From contig CAMLLG010000053.1 of the NCBI GenBank assembly GCA_946480825.1, positions 1 to 26,857 of the forward strand: 26,857 bases of DNA, written 5' to 3'. This document shows positions 1 to 8,303 of this stretch, one piece after another (position 1 is the first letter of the stretch; the number at the start of each line of letters is the position of its first letter). The notes under the pieces were generated by a model that was given only the letters and a program-made list of their open reading frames with translations, was not told where the DNA came from and did no database searches. The position numbers and the translations under genes are program-made. The stretch is from an uncultured Lysobacteraceae bacterium. Lineage in GTDB: Bacteria > Pseudomonadota > Gammaproteobacteria > Xanthomonadales > Xanthomonadaceae.

Positions 1-2
1 GC

Positions 3-986
3 GAGTACGGCGGCAGCGAGATGGGCTATCTCGCGCATCTGGTGGCGATGGAGGAAATCTCGCGCGCGTCCGGCTCGGTCGGTCTGAGCTACGGCGCGCA
101 TTCGAACCTGTGCGTCAGCAATCTGTTCGTCAACGCCAACGAAGCGCAGCGGCGCAGATATCTGCCGAAACTGTGCAGCGGCGAATGGAAGGGCGCGCTG
201 GCGATGAGCGAGCCCGGCGCGGGTTCCGACGTGGTCGGCTCGATGAGCTGTCGCGCGGAATTGAAGGGCGATGTCTGGATCGCCAACGGCAACAAGATGT
301 GGATCACCAACGGCCCCGAGGCCGACGTGCTGGTGGTGTACATGCGCACCGCCAGCCGCGAACTCGGCTCGAAGTGCATGACCGCCTTCATCGTCGAACG
401 CGGCATGCCGGGCTTCAGCACCGCGCAGAAGCTGGACAAGCTGGGCATGCGCGGCAGCAACACCTGCGAACTGGTGTTCCGCAACTGCGAGATTCCCGCG
501 GAGAACGTGCTGGGCGACGTGAACAACGGCGTCAAGGTGCTGATGAGCGGCCTGAACACCGAACGTCTCGTGCTCAGCGGCGGCCCGATCGGCCTGATGC
601 AGGCCGCGCTCGACATCGCCCTGCCCTACGTCCGCGAACGTCGCCAGTTCGGCCAGGCGATCGGCACCTTCGGCATCATGCAGGCGAAGATCGCCGACAT
701 GTATACCGCGCTGCTGTCCAGCCGCGCCTTCGCCTATCAGGTCGCGCGGGACTACGACGCCGGCCACAAGTCGCGCATCGATGCCGCCAGCTGCCTGCTG
801 CACGCCTCCGAATCCGCGGTGCAGGTCGCGCTGGAAGCGATCCAGACCCTCGGCGGCAACGGCTACATCAACGAGTATCCGACCGGCCGCATCCTGCGCG
901 ACGCGAAGCTCTACGCCATCGGCGCCGGCACCAACGAAATCCGGCGCATGCTGATCGGCCGCGAGCTGTTCAACGGCAACAGCTGA
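3..986 (+). CDS. ivd: Isovaleryl-CoA dehydrogenase, 3' part (5' end outside window)
   Basis: FAD-dependent acyl-CoA dehydrogenase that oxidises isovaleryl-CoA to 3-methylcrotonyl-CoA in leucine breakdown, passing electrons to ETF. The reading frame is open from base 3 and runs on upstream, so the first ATG at 21 is internal; the family is about 385-390 residues and about 327 codons are present. Visible family motifs are EYGGS and SYGAHSNL near the start, the flavin-contact segment [21 protein letters not shown], and the C-terminal [16 protein letters not shown]. The catalytic glutamate sits in [10 protein letters not shown] (GAA at 561-563). The position that is Glu in medium-chain enzymes reads IGAGTNE, with Gly instead. 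That relocated catalytic base is the hallmark of isovaleryl-CoA dehydrogenase, so the substrate call is strong. Leucine-degradation partner genes would be expected to the left. Confidence 0.95.
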   Translation, partial: EYGGSEMGYLAHLVAMEEISRASGSVGLSYGAHSNLCVSNLFVNANEAQRRRYLPKLCSGEWKGALAMSEPGAGSDVVGSMSCRAELKGDVWIANGNKMWITNGPEADVLVVYMRTASRELGSKCMTAFIVERGMPGFSTAQKLDKLGMRGSNTCELVFRNCEIPAENVLGDVNNGVKVLMSGLNTERLVLSGGPIGLMQAALDIALPYVRERRQFGQAIGTFGIMQAKIADMYTALLSSRAFAYQVARDYDAGHKSRIDAASCLLHASESAVQVALEAIQTLGGNGYINEYPTGRILRDAKLYAIGAGTNEIRRMLIGRELFNGNS

Positions 987-1016
987 GTCCACAGGCCACT
1001 TTCGCAAGTCGCCTTC

Positions 1017-1034
1017 GCGGCGTCGCGACGCCGC
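1017..1034. terminator. Perfect 18-bp palindrome between genes, terminator-like
   Basis: A self-complementary 18-base palindrome (GCGGCGTCGCGACGCCGC) starts 31 bases after the dehydrogenase stop codon. As RNA it could form a 7-bp GC stem with a CGCG loop. No T-tract follows, so termination is only a guess from its position; a protein-binding site is an alternative. Confidence 0.3.
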
Positions 1035-1119
1035 CGCGGCGAACTGTCCTGTCGCCGCGAGCTTCATCGTTTGCCTTCAGGGTCCGCACTCGCGCGGGCA
1101 TCCGCTCCAAGGACCCGTC

Positions 1120-3477
1120 ATGCCTCTTCGCCTTCCCGGACGCGCGATGCGTCCAAGCGCACGCGCCTTCTGGACCTGCGCGCTGTTCGCCGCATGGTTC
1201 ACCACGCTCGCCGCGCCGCCGGCCGCGGCGCAATCGCAGACCCGCGACATCGGCTCGCTGCGGGTCGCGACATTCAACACATACCTGCTCTCCAACCAGT
1301 TCCGGTGCATCAATCATCATGCGGCGTGGGATCCGATCACGACCAGCGACTGCCTGTCGAAGGGCGACCTGATCGGCCTGACCCTCGATCCAGACGAAAT
1401 CGACGCCGCGACCGACGCCATCGCCGAGAGCATCCTGTCGATCGCCGATCAGGTCGACGTGATCGTGCTCAACGAGGTCTGGGACGAACGCGCGCGCGCC
1501 CGCCTCGTGTCGCGGCTCTCGCCGGTCTTTCCTTCGCACGTGTCGAAGATCGATCCCGGCACCCTGCTGCCGCTGTCGGAGATCACGGCCGCGCTCGATC
1601 TGCCTGCCGCGTCCGTTCCCTCGCTGACCGCGGAGGACAGCGGGCTGATGCTCTTCGCCAAGCGCGACGTCGAGTTCCTGCCATTCGCCGGCCCCGGAGT
1701 GGTGATGCCGCCGGGCGCGATCCAGGGCAACATCCCCCATGTCCGCGCGCAGACACTGACGAGCGAACTCGTCGACGAGAGCGGTCTGGCGCAGGACCCG
1801 GGATTCGACAAGTTCAACGAAGACGCGCTCGCCGCGAAATCCGTGGCCGCGGTCCAAGTGCAGCAGCAGGTCGGCGCACAAAGGGTCCGCGCCTACATCG
1901 TCTTCACCCATATGCAGGCCAAGGACGAGTGGACGTTCGTGCGCGAACGACAGCTGCGACAGATCCGCGCCTTCATCTCGAAGCACGTCATCGATCCGGG
2001 CAGCAACGCGGCGGACGAGCTCGCGCGGGTGCTGGTTTTCGGCGACGTCAACATCGATGGCATGCGCGGCGTGGTGCCGACCTCGCTGTCCAAAGGCGAC
2101 GTCAAGCAGGAGTGGCGCGACCGGTTCGCGCCAGCGACCGGTTCGCGGCAGTTGTTCGATGATCTGTGGGCGACCACCACCTCCGAGAAGGACCTCGGGC
2201 CGACCTACCTGCGCGGCAGCATCGACGGCAGCAGCCGTTACGACTACGCGCTCGGCGTGCGTCCGCGCGGCAAGGTGCCGCCGGGTCTCGGGTTCTGCGC
2301 GCAGCACATGACGATCCGGCTGGAAGATTCGTACAGCGACCACAACGCCCTGGTCACCGATTTCAACCAACCGTTCCCGTTCTGCAGCCCGCGCACCGCG
2401 CTGCAGCCCGAATTCGACGTCACCGTGCCGGAAAGCCACGGCGGCATCGCCGACGCGATCCGGATCGATCGTCCCGGCGCGATGCAGTGGTTCCGCTTCC
2501 CGATGAAAAGCGCGGCGACGGTGGAAGTCATGATGCCGGCGACCACGCCGGTGCGCAGCACCATGTTCGCCGCCGACAATCTGTCGCGGCCAATCAAACC
2601 GGTGGAGCAGGCCGCTCGCATCACCACTTACTCGGTGCCGGAGGATTTCTTCATCCGCATCGATGGCAAGACGCGCACGTTCGCGGGCGATTATCAGGTG
2701 TCGTTCTCCCGCCGCCTCTGCCTCTCCGCCGAAGCGCCGTGCATCCTGATGCCCACGCTGTCGCAGGAAGCCGTGTTCCCCGCGGACAACCTCCTCGGCA
2801 CCGAGGACACCGCGTGGTTCCGGATCCCGATCACCGACCTGCCCGACAACGGCAAGCCGCAGGGGGTTTCGATCTTGCTCAGGGGGCTGGACGCGAATCT
2901 GAAGCCGACCCTGGTGTTGGAATCCGACCCGAACGCGGAAGTCGATTCGGATACGTTCACGATCAGCGGCCGCGGCACCGTCATGACCTTCATGCCGACC
3001 GCCGCGGCCAACTATCTGGTCAAGGTCGCGCGCGGCGCCGACAAGAGCGCCGAGCGACGCATCGGAGTCGGTTGGGATACCAACCTCACCGTGGTCAAGG
3101 TGCGCTCGGTGGTGTGCACCGACGAAACCAACGGCTTCGCGGGCTCGGAGGCCGGCGAAGACGAGATCGCGCATTTCGTCGATTACGACGGTATCCAGCG
3201 TCGCGATCCCGCGGGCGGCTGGCGCGACTTCGACTGCAACAGCAGCGATCACGAACGCGCGGATTTCGCCCAGACGATGAAGACGCTCAAGGCTGCGTCG
3301 ACGTGGCTGCAGGAGCAGGACGACGGCCACGACGACAACAATTCGCCGCGGCAATCGATCCCGGCGCTGAAGTCCGGCCAGCTGGAAGCACGCTCGGAGA
3401 CGGTGCGCTGGGAATTCGAGGGTGGTACCTACTTCCTCCGCTTCGATCGCCTGAAAGGATCGTCGGGACGCGAGTGA
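1120..3477 (+). CDS. Secreted endonuclease/exonuclease/phosphatase-family hydrolase, sphingomyelinase-like
   Basis: 785 residues. A basic N-terminus and hydrophobic stretch (about residues 14-38, ending APPAAAQSQ) look like a signal peptide; Met10 (1147) is a possible alternative start. Residues about 46-415 show the EEP phosphoesterase motifs in order: VATFNTYLL (Asn53), VIVLNEVWDE (Glu119, metal ligand), FTHMQ (His264), FGDVNIDG (Asp309, Asn311) and YSDHNALVTDF (Asp407, His408). This set fits Mg-dependent phosphodiesterases such as bacterial neutral sphingomyelinase. Residues about 420-670 look like two beta-sandwich segments of the kind appended to secreted hydrolases (each with a WFR(F/I)P repeat), and the rest is unassigned. 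The substrate, phospholipid or nucleic acid, cannot be fixed from sequence. It stands alone, with 133 bases before it and 162 after it. Confidence 0.8.
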   Translation: MPLRLPGRAMRPSARAFWTCALFAAWFTTLAAPPAAAQSQTRDIGSLRVATFNTYLLSNQFRCINHHAAWDPITTSDCLSKGDLIGLTLDPDEIDAATDAIAESILSIADQVDVIVLNEVWDERARARLVSRLSPVFPSHVSKIDPGTLLPLSEITAALDLPAASVPSLTAEDSGLMLFAKRDVEFLPFAGPGVVMPPGAIQGNIPHVRAQTLTSELVDESGLAQDPGFDKFNEDALAAKSVAAVQVQQQVGAQRVRAYIVFTHMQAKDEWTFVRERQLRQIRAFISKHVIDPGSNAADELARVLVFGDVNIDGMRGVVPTSLSKGDVKQEWRDRFAPATGSRQLFDDLWATTTSEKDLGPTYLRGSIDGSSRYDYALGVRPRGKVPPGLGFCAQHMTIRLEDSYSDHNALVTDFNQPFPFCSPRTALQPEFDVTVPESHGGIADAIRIDRPGAMQWFRFPMKSAATVEVMMPATTPVRSTMFAADNLSRPIKPVEQAARITTYSVPEDFFIRIDGKTRTFAGDYQVSFSRRLCLSAEAPCILMPTLSQEAVFPADNLLGTEDTAWFRIPITDLPDNGKPQGVSILLRGLDANLKPTLVLESDPNAEVDSDTFTISGRGTVMTFMPTAAANYLVKVARGADKSAERRIGVGWDTNLTVVKVRSVVCTDETNGFAGSEAGEDEIAHFVDYDGIQRRDPAGGWRDFDCNSSDHERADFAQTMKTLKAASTWLQEQDDGHDDNNSPRQSIPALKSGQLEARSETVRWEFEGGTYFLRFDRLKGSSGRE

Positions 3478-3639
3478 CGTCCCCGCGGCACCCGCCCTGC
3501 GCGCCGGACACGGCCTTTGCGGTCGCATCCGCCGCGTCGGCGGGTATCGCGGCACGCGACCCATCGCGGATGATCGACGACGAGGGGCGCATTCGGGCGC
3601 GACACGTTACATTGCGCGCACTTCCCGACGCGCCCCGCC

Positions 3640-4647
3640 ATGCCATCGAATCGTTCCCGCCCGCTGCGCATCCTCGGTACCGGCCTGTCGACGCCCGCGC
3701 AGTGGTTGCCCAGCACCGCGCTCGATGCGCGCCTCGGACTCGCGCCCGGCACCGTGGAAGCGCGCACCGGCGTGCGCCGGCGCGGCGTCGAGCCGGATCG
3801 CAATGCCGCCGAGGTCGCCGCCGAGGCCGCGCACGCGGCGCTGCGGACGGCAGGCCTCGCCCGCGACGACATCGACGCGGTGGTCTGCGCCAACGCCAGC
3901 CCCGATCAGGTCATGCCCTGCAACGCCGCGTTGCTGCATCGCACGCTGGGTCTGTCGCGCGTGCCGGCGTTCGACGTCAACGCCAGTTGCCTCGGCTTCC
4001 TGATGGGTCTGGATCTGGTCGCATCGCTGGTCGCGAACGGCCGCTATCGGCGCGTGCTGCTGGTGTCCTGCGACCTCGCTTCGCGCGCGCTCGATCCGCA
4101 CGACATCGACAGCTGCGGTCTGTTCGGCGACGGCGCCGCGGCGGCCGTGCTCGCTGCCGACGCATCGCCGGAAACGGCGCGGCCCGCGCTGCTCGCCGCA
4201 CGTTTCGAAACCTGGTCGGAAGCGGCGCACGCCTGCGAGATCCCCGGCGGCGGTTCGCGGCTGCCGCCATCGCGCCACGACGGCGACTACGACGAGGTCT
4301 GCCGTTTCCGCATGGACGGCAAGCGCCTGTATCGGGTCGCGGCTTTGCATTTCGATCGCTTCGTCGGCGAGCTGCTGGACGAGGCCGGCGTCGATCTCGC
4401 GGCGATCGATCGGGTGATCCCGCATCAGGCCTCGCAACTGGGCATGCAGCATGTCTTCAAGCGCATCGGCGTATCGCGCGGCCGCGTCGAGGACATCTTC
4501 GCCGACCACGGCAATCAGGTCTCGGCATCGCTGCCGACGGCGCTGCATCACGCGCTGGCCTCGGGACGATTGCGAGCGGGCGACACCGCGCTGCTGATCG
4601 GCACCGCCGCCGGCGTGACCCTCGGCGGCGCGGTGCTGCGGCTGTGA
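3640..4647 (+). CDS. 3-oxoacyl-ACP synthase III family protein (OleA/FabH-like)
   Basis: 335 residues, thiolase fold. Enzymes of this family carry out decarboxylative or head-to-head Claisen condensation of an acyl thioester. The full Cys-His-Asn triad is present: VNASCLGF (Cys117), VIPHQAS (His262) and DHGNQVSASLP (Asn292), as is the C-terminal glycine-rich TAAGVTLGGAVL. It is probably a dedicated condensing enzyme of secondary or lipid metabolism rather than housekeeping FabH, because it is the first gene of a six-gene operon with a reductase and glycosyltransferases and none of the usual plsX-fabD-fabG neighbours. It overlaps the next gene by four bases (GTGA). OleA-type head-to-head condensation is possible, since an OleD-like reductase lies two genes on, but OleB and OleC are absent from the operon. 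The ATG at 3640 gives a normal N-terminus for the family. Confidence 0.88.
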   Translation: MPSNRSRPLRILGTGLSTPAQWLPSTALDARLGLAPGTVEARTGVRRRGVEPDRNAAEVAAEAAHAALRTAGLARDDIDAVVCANASPDQVMPCNAALLHRTLGLSRVPAFDVNASCLGFLMGLDLVASLVANGRYRRVLLVSCDLASRALDPHDIDSCGLFGDGAAAAVLAADASPETARPALLAARFETWSEAAHACEIPGGGSRLPPSRHDGDYDEVCRFRMDGKRLYRVAALHFDRFVGELLDEAGVDLAAIDRVIPHQASQLGMQHVFKRIGVSRGRVEDIFADHGNQVSASLPTALHHALASGRLRAGDTALLIGTAAGVTLGGAVLRL

Positions 4648-5531
4648 CGGCGGATCGCCCGTTCCCGCGCGTGCGGCTGCAGGTCCTGCGCGTCGGCCAT
4701 TGCCGCCACCCCGAGTGCGTCGCGATCAGCGGCGGCGCGTGGAAGTTCGCGGAATTTCCGGCGCTGGTCGGCCTGATCCGCCATTCCGCCGCGGGCGCGA
4801 TCCTGTTCGACACCGGCTATGCCGAACACTTCCTGCACGCGACCTCGGGTTTCCCGGAACGCCTGTATCGATGGACCACGCCGGTCACGCTGCCGCCGGA
4901 AGAGTGCCTGCAGGCGCAGCTCGCCCGCCACGGTCTGGCCCTGCACGAGATCGCGGCGGTCTTCGCATCGCATCTGCACGGCGACCACATCGCCGGCCTG
5001 CGCGATCTGCCGAATGCGGCGATCTGGTGCGGCGACGAGGCGCTGCGCCACATGCGCGAGACCGGCCGCCTGGGTCTTCTGCGCCGCGGCTATCTTCCGG
5101 CGCTGCTGCCGGACGATTTCGCGCGACGGCACCGCAGCATCGAAGCACATGCCGATCGCGCCCTGCCCGGCCGCTGGTCGGCGCTCGGCGCCGGTTTCGA
5201 TCTGATCGGCGACGGCAGCCTGTACGCGGTACCGCTGCCGGGGCATGCGCGCGGGCATTACGGCCTGTTGCTGCGCCACGAGGACGACCGCGAATGGCTG
5301 ATGGTCGGCGACGCGGTCTGGTGGCGGACCGAAATCGGCGAACCCCGCGCGCCCGCATGGCCCACGCGCCTGCTGGTCGACGATCCAAGCGCGCATGTCG
5401 TCACCCGCCTGCGCCTGCATCGCATCTTCGACGAAGCCAGGCGCCACGGCGACGATGGCATCGCGATGCTGCCGTCGCACTGCGCCGACAGTTATGCGCA
5501 GCTGCCGGCCGCGATGCAGGGCACGCCATGA
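4644..5531 (+). CDS. Metallo-beta-lactamase-fold hydrolase (lactonase-like)
   Basis: 295 residues. The frame stays open far upstream through the preceding gene. The GTG at 4644, overlapping the synthase stop as GTGA, gives the best start, because homology-like sequence (LQVLRVGHC, AILFDTGYAE) begins soon after. Metal ligands are visible: HLHGDH with preceding Ser (His110, His112, Asp114, His115), a His in PLPGHARGHYG (His201/205), VGDAVWW (Asp223) and LPSHCADS (His279). This layout is close to AHL-lactonase-like and other class-B-like hydrolases. In this operon the likely job is to hydrolyse a thioester, lactone or ester intermediate from the synthase, which is inference. It ends in an ATGA overlap with the next gene, indicating translational coupling. 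Confidence 0.85.
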   Translation: MTADRPFPRVRLQVLRVGHCRHPECVAISGGAWKFAEFPALVGLIRHSAAGAILFDTGYAEHFLHATSGFPERLYRWTTPVTLPPEECLQAQLARHGLALHEIAAVFASHLHGDHIAGLRDLPNAAIWCGDEALRHMRETGRLGLLRRGYLPALLPDDFARRHRSIEAHADRALPGRWSALGAGFDLIGDGSLYAVPLPGHARGHYGLLLRHEDDREWLMVGDAVWWRTEIGEPRAPAWPTRLLVDDPSAHVVTRLRLHRIFDEARRHGDDGIAMLPSHCADSYAQLPAAMQGTP

Positions 5532-6481
5532 AGATCCTGCTCACCGGCGCGTCGGGTTTCATCGGCGGACGCTTCATGCAACGGTTCCGCGGCACGCCCG
5601 GGCTGGAACTGCTGGGCGTCGGCCGTCGCGCGCTGCCCGACGCCGACTATCGCGCGGTGGATCTGTCGCGACCGTTCGATCTCGATGTCGCGCCGGACGT
5701 GGTGATCCACGCCGCGGCGCTGTCGTCGCCGTTCGCGCCGCGCCGCAAGTACGTGCGCCACAACATCGATGCGACCCGGCACGTGATCGACTGGTGCCGC
5801 GCGCACGGCCTGCCGAAGCTGATCTATATCTCGTCGAGTTCGGTGCACTATCAGCCGCGCGATCAGCTCGGCATCCGCGAGGACGACCCGATTGGACCTT
5901 GGTTCGCGAACACCTACGCCGAAACCAAGGCCGCGGGCGAAACCCTGGTGCGCGGCTACGAAGGCGCATGGACCATCCTGCGCCCGCGCGCGGTGTTCGG
6001 GCCCGGCGACACCGTGCTGTTTCCGCGGCTGCTGGCGGCGGCGAAGCGCGGCAAACTGCCGCGGATCGTGCGCACGGGGCCACCGGCGATGGGCGACCTG
6101 ATCAGCGTCGATGCGCTGGCCGACTACATGCTGCGCGCGGCGCAGCGAGACGACGCGGTCGGCGCGTTCAACCTCAGTCACGGCGAACCGGTGGAGATGC
6201 AGGCGTTCATCGCCGAAACCTTCCGCCGGCTCGATCTGCCGCCGCCGACGCGCACGGTGCCCTACCGCGTCGCCCGTACTGCGGCGCATGCCGCCGAGCT
6301 GGCGTGGACGCTGCTGCCGCTGCGCGGCGAACCGCCGGTGACGCGCTTCGGCATCGACGTGCTGACCTTCAGCAAGACCTTCGACATCGCGAAGGCCCGC
6401 GCGGTGCTCGGCCCGCCTTCGCAGACGCTGGCCGAAGGCCTCGACACCTTCGTCGCCTGGCAGAAGGCGCAGCCGGCATGA
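5528..6481 (+). CDS. NAD-dependent epimerase/3-beta-HSD-type reductase (OleD-like)
   Basis: 317 residues, extended short-chain dehydrogenase fold. The N-terminal dinucleotide site is MKILLTGASGFIGG (Gly7, Gly10, Gly13). The VIHAAA segment, the ISSSSVHY serine strand (Ser103-105) and the catalytic YAETK (Tyr130, Lys134) complete the SDR set. LRPRAVFGPGD and the C-terminal FDIAKARAVLG are typical of the 3-beta-hydroxysteroid dehydrogenase/epimerase branch, to which OleD belongs. Next to a ketoacyl synthase it could reduce the 2-alkyl-3-ketoacyl product to a beta-hydroxy acid; sugar-nucleotide epimerisation is the alternative because glycosyltransferases follow. It is coupled by ATGA overlaps on both sides. 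Confidence 0.85.
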   Translation: MKILLTGASGFIGGRFMQRFRGTPGLELLGVGRRALPDADYRAVDLSRPFDLDVAPDVVIHAAALSSPFAPRRKYVRHNIDATRHVIDWCRAHGLPKLIYISSSSVHYQPRDQLGIREDDPIGPWFANTYAETKAAGETLVRGYEGAWTILRPRAVFGPGDTVLFPRLLAAAKRGKLPRIVRTGPPAMGDLISVDALADYMLRAAQRDDAVGAFNLSHGEPVEMQAFIAETFRRLDLPPPTRTVPYRVARTAAHAAELAWTLLPLRGEPPVTRFGIDVLTFSKTFDIAKARAVLGPPSQTLAEGLDTFVAWQKAQPA

Positions 6482-7716
6482 CCGGCATCGAACTTGCCGC
6501 CATCGGTGCATGCCTGCCGTGGCCCGTACTGGAACTGTGGCGACAGCGCGCCGCGTGGCGCGCCCTGCGTGCGATGCCGCGTTCGCACCCGCGTTCCGGT
6601 GACGCGATCGACGACACGGCAACCGACCCGCGGCGATTCGCCGGCATCGATGTGCTGCAGCCGATCCGCGGCGGAGACCCGTCGCTGGCCGACGCGCTCG
6701 GCGCGAGTCTGCGCGCGCTGGGCGGCCGCGGTGCGCGACTGCACTGGCTGATCGACGAGGACGACCCCGCGGCGGCGAACGCGGCGCGCACCGCGCTGCG
6801 CGCGCACTCCGCGCTCGCCGCGCAGGTCGCGGTCAGCGTGCATCCGCCGTGCCCGCCGGGCGTGAATCCGAAGCTGTTCAAGCTCGACCGCGCGCTCGCG
6901 CACTCGCACGGCGACATCGTGCTGGTGCTCGACGATGACGCCCGCCTGCCCGCGGCGACGCTGGACGCACTGACGATGTCGCTGGGCGACGACGACGGCC
7001 AACCGACCATCGCCACCGCCTTGCCGATCTATCTGCCCGCACGCGGGCTCGGCGCGCGCCTGCTCGCGCGCTTCGTCAACGACAGCGCGGCGGTCACCTA
7101 TCTGCCGCCGCGGCTCCATGGACGCACGCCGACCATCAACGGCATGTGCTGGGCGATGCGCCGCGATGCGCTGATCGCCATCGGAGGCTTCGCGCCGCGG
7201 CTGCGCCATCTCACCGACGACCTGGCGATGGCGCGCGCGGTGCTGACGGCGGGCGGACGCATCGAGCAGCGCAGCGAGCCGGTGTGGCTGCGCACCGATT
7301 TGCCCGATCTCCTGGCCTACGTGCGGCAGATGCATCGCTGGATGCTGTTCGCGCTGCTGCTGGTGCGCAGCGAACCGTGGCCGTCGCGATCGCGCATCGC
7401 GCTCGGCCAGGGACTGCCGACCTGCGCGCCGTGGTTGTCGATGCTCGCCTTCGCGTTCGCGCCGACGTGGCCCGGCGGCGTCGCCCTGCTGGCCGCGCTG
7501 CTGCTGCAGGTGCTCGGCCGTCGCGCGCTGCAGCGCGCCTGCGCGGGCGCCGCGGCGGCGATCCAGCCGCTCTCGTCGCTGCTGGTCGCGCTGTTGCTGC
7601 CGCTGCACCTCGCGCATGCCGTGGTCGACCGGCGCATCCGCTGGCGCGCGCATCGCTATCGTGTGCATGCGAACGATCGCTTCGAGGACATCGATCCCGT
7701 CGGGAACCGCGGATGA
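6478..7716 (+). CDS. Membrane glycosyltransferase, GT2/GT21 (ceramide glucosyltransferase-like)
   Basis: 412 residues. The architecture matches processive-type and GT21 glycosyltransferases: an N-terminal hydrophobic segment, then DVLQPIRGGDPSL (compare the KPLKG-D-L signature of ceramide glucosyltransferases), VLVLDDDARL (DDD at 152-154), HLTDDLAMA (residues 246-248), and the QMHRW form of the QxxRW motif at 284-288. Three hydrophobic segments at about 315-390 anchor the C-terminus in the membrane. Family knowledge: GT21 enzymes move glucose from UDP-glucose onto ceramide-like lipids at the cytoplasmic face. That points to glycosylation of a lipid product made by the upstream genes. ATGA overlaps link it to both neighbours. 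The sugar donor and the lipid acceptor are unknown. Confidence 0.82.
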   Translation: MTGIELAAIGACLPWPVLELWRQRAAWRALRAMPRSHPRSGDAIDDTATDPRRFAGIDVLQPIRGGDPSLADALGASLRALGGRGARLHWLIDEDDPAAANAARTALRAHSALAAQVAVSVHPPCPPGVNPKLFKLDRALAHSHGDIVLVLDDDARLPAATLDALTMSLGDDDGQPTIATALPIYLPARGLGARLLARFVNDSAAVTYLPPRLHGRTPTINGMCWAMRRDALIAIGGFAPRLRHLTDDLAMARAVLTAGGRIEQRSEPVWLRTDLPDLLAYVRQMHRWMLFALLLVRSEPWPSRSRIALGQGLPTCAPWLSMLAFAFAPTWPGGVALLAALLLQVLGRRALQRACAGAAAAIQPLSSLLVALLLPLHLAHAVVDRRIRWRAHRYRVHANDRFEDIDPVGNRG

Positions 7717-8303
7717 AGCCGCGGATCGCCTTCCTCACCGGACAGAGCGATCCCGACCGTTGCGCGCTGTCGCCGGTGCAGCGCGCGACGCTGGATGCGC
7801 TGGCGCCGCATGCCGAAGGGGTCGAACTGCATCCCTGCAATTATCCGTGGGACACGGACACCGCGCCTTGGCGCGCGGTGCCGATGCTGCGCGCCAGCAT
7901 CGCCAACGGCCGTCAATATCTCGCGGCGCGACGCGGCGGTGCGCGCACGCCACCGGACGCCATGCACCAGGTTGCGCGCGCGCGATTGCTGGCGCCGCCG
8001 CGGACGCTGCTGCTGGTCGGCAGTTGCGGCCTGGCGCTGCTCGATGCCCTGGTCGCACCGCTCGATGCGGAGCAACGCGCGCGATTGCGCGCGGTGAGCT
8101 ACGGTGGCGTCGCGCCGCGCTGGCCCGCGGGCATCGACGGCGCGCAACTGCGCGGCCGACGCGACCGCATCGCCGCGTGGCTCGGGCCCGGCGACGGACC
8201 ACCGCCGCAGGCGGTCGATCATGGCCACATGGATTATCTCGAAAGCGCCTGCGTCGTCGAGGCCGCACGCGCGCATCTCGACTGGCTGCGCGAGGGCGCA
8301 TGA
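7713..8303 (+). CDS. Unrecognised 196-residue protein, possible small alpha/beta-hydrolase-like enzyme
   Basis: I do not recognise the family. The frame is open upstream, but the ATG at 7713 overlapping the previous stop (ATGA) is the natural start and gives MKPRIAFLTGQSDP. Visible points: an N-terminal strand with LTGQSDPDRCALSP, a hydrophobic strand-turn TLLLVGSCGLALLDAL (residues 98-113) that resembles a nucleophile elbow (Ser104 or Cys105), and AVDHGHMDYLES (residues 168-178) that resembles the active-site His region of alpha/beta hydrolases. There is no signal peptide or membrane segment. Its place between two glycosyltransferases and its coupled starts indicate a role in the same pathway, perhaps acyl transfer or ester cleavage. 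The gene is certain; the function is tentative. Confidence 0.7.
   Translation: MKPRIAFLTGQSDPDRCALSPVQRATLDALAPHAEGVELHPCNYPWDTDTAPWRAVPMLRASIANGRQYLAARRGGARTPPDAMHQVARARLLAPPRTLLLVGSCGLALLDALVAPLDAEQRARLRAVSYGGVAPRWPAGIDGAQLRGRRDRIAAWLGPGDGPPPQAVDHGHMDYLESACVVEAARAHLDWLREGA

Noticed and set aside
970..3564. Long minus-strand open frame (about 864 codons) opposite the phosphoesterase gene
   Set aside because: Its product is Arg/His/Ala/Gly-rich without domain structure, and the plus strand encodes clear EEP motifs and a signal peptide. It is a GC-rich shadow.
7146..7712. Longer start for the small hydrolase-like gene
   Set aside because: The extension is in a shadow frame of the glycosyltransferase; the coupled ATG at 7713 matches the pattern of the whole operon.
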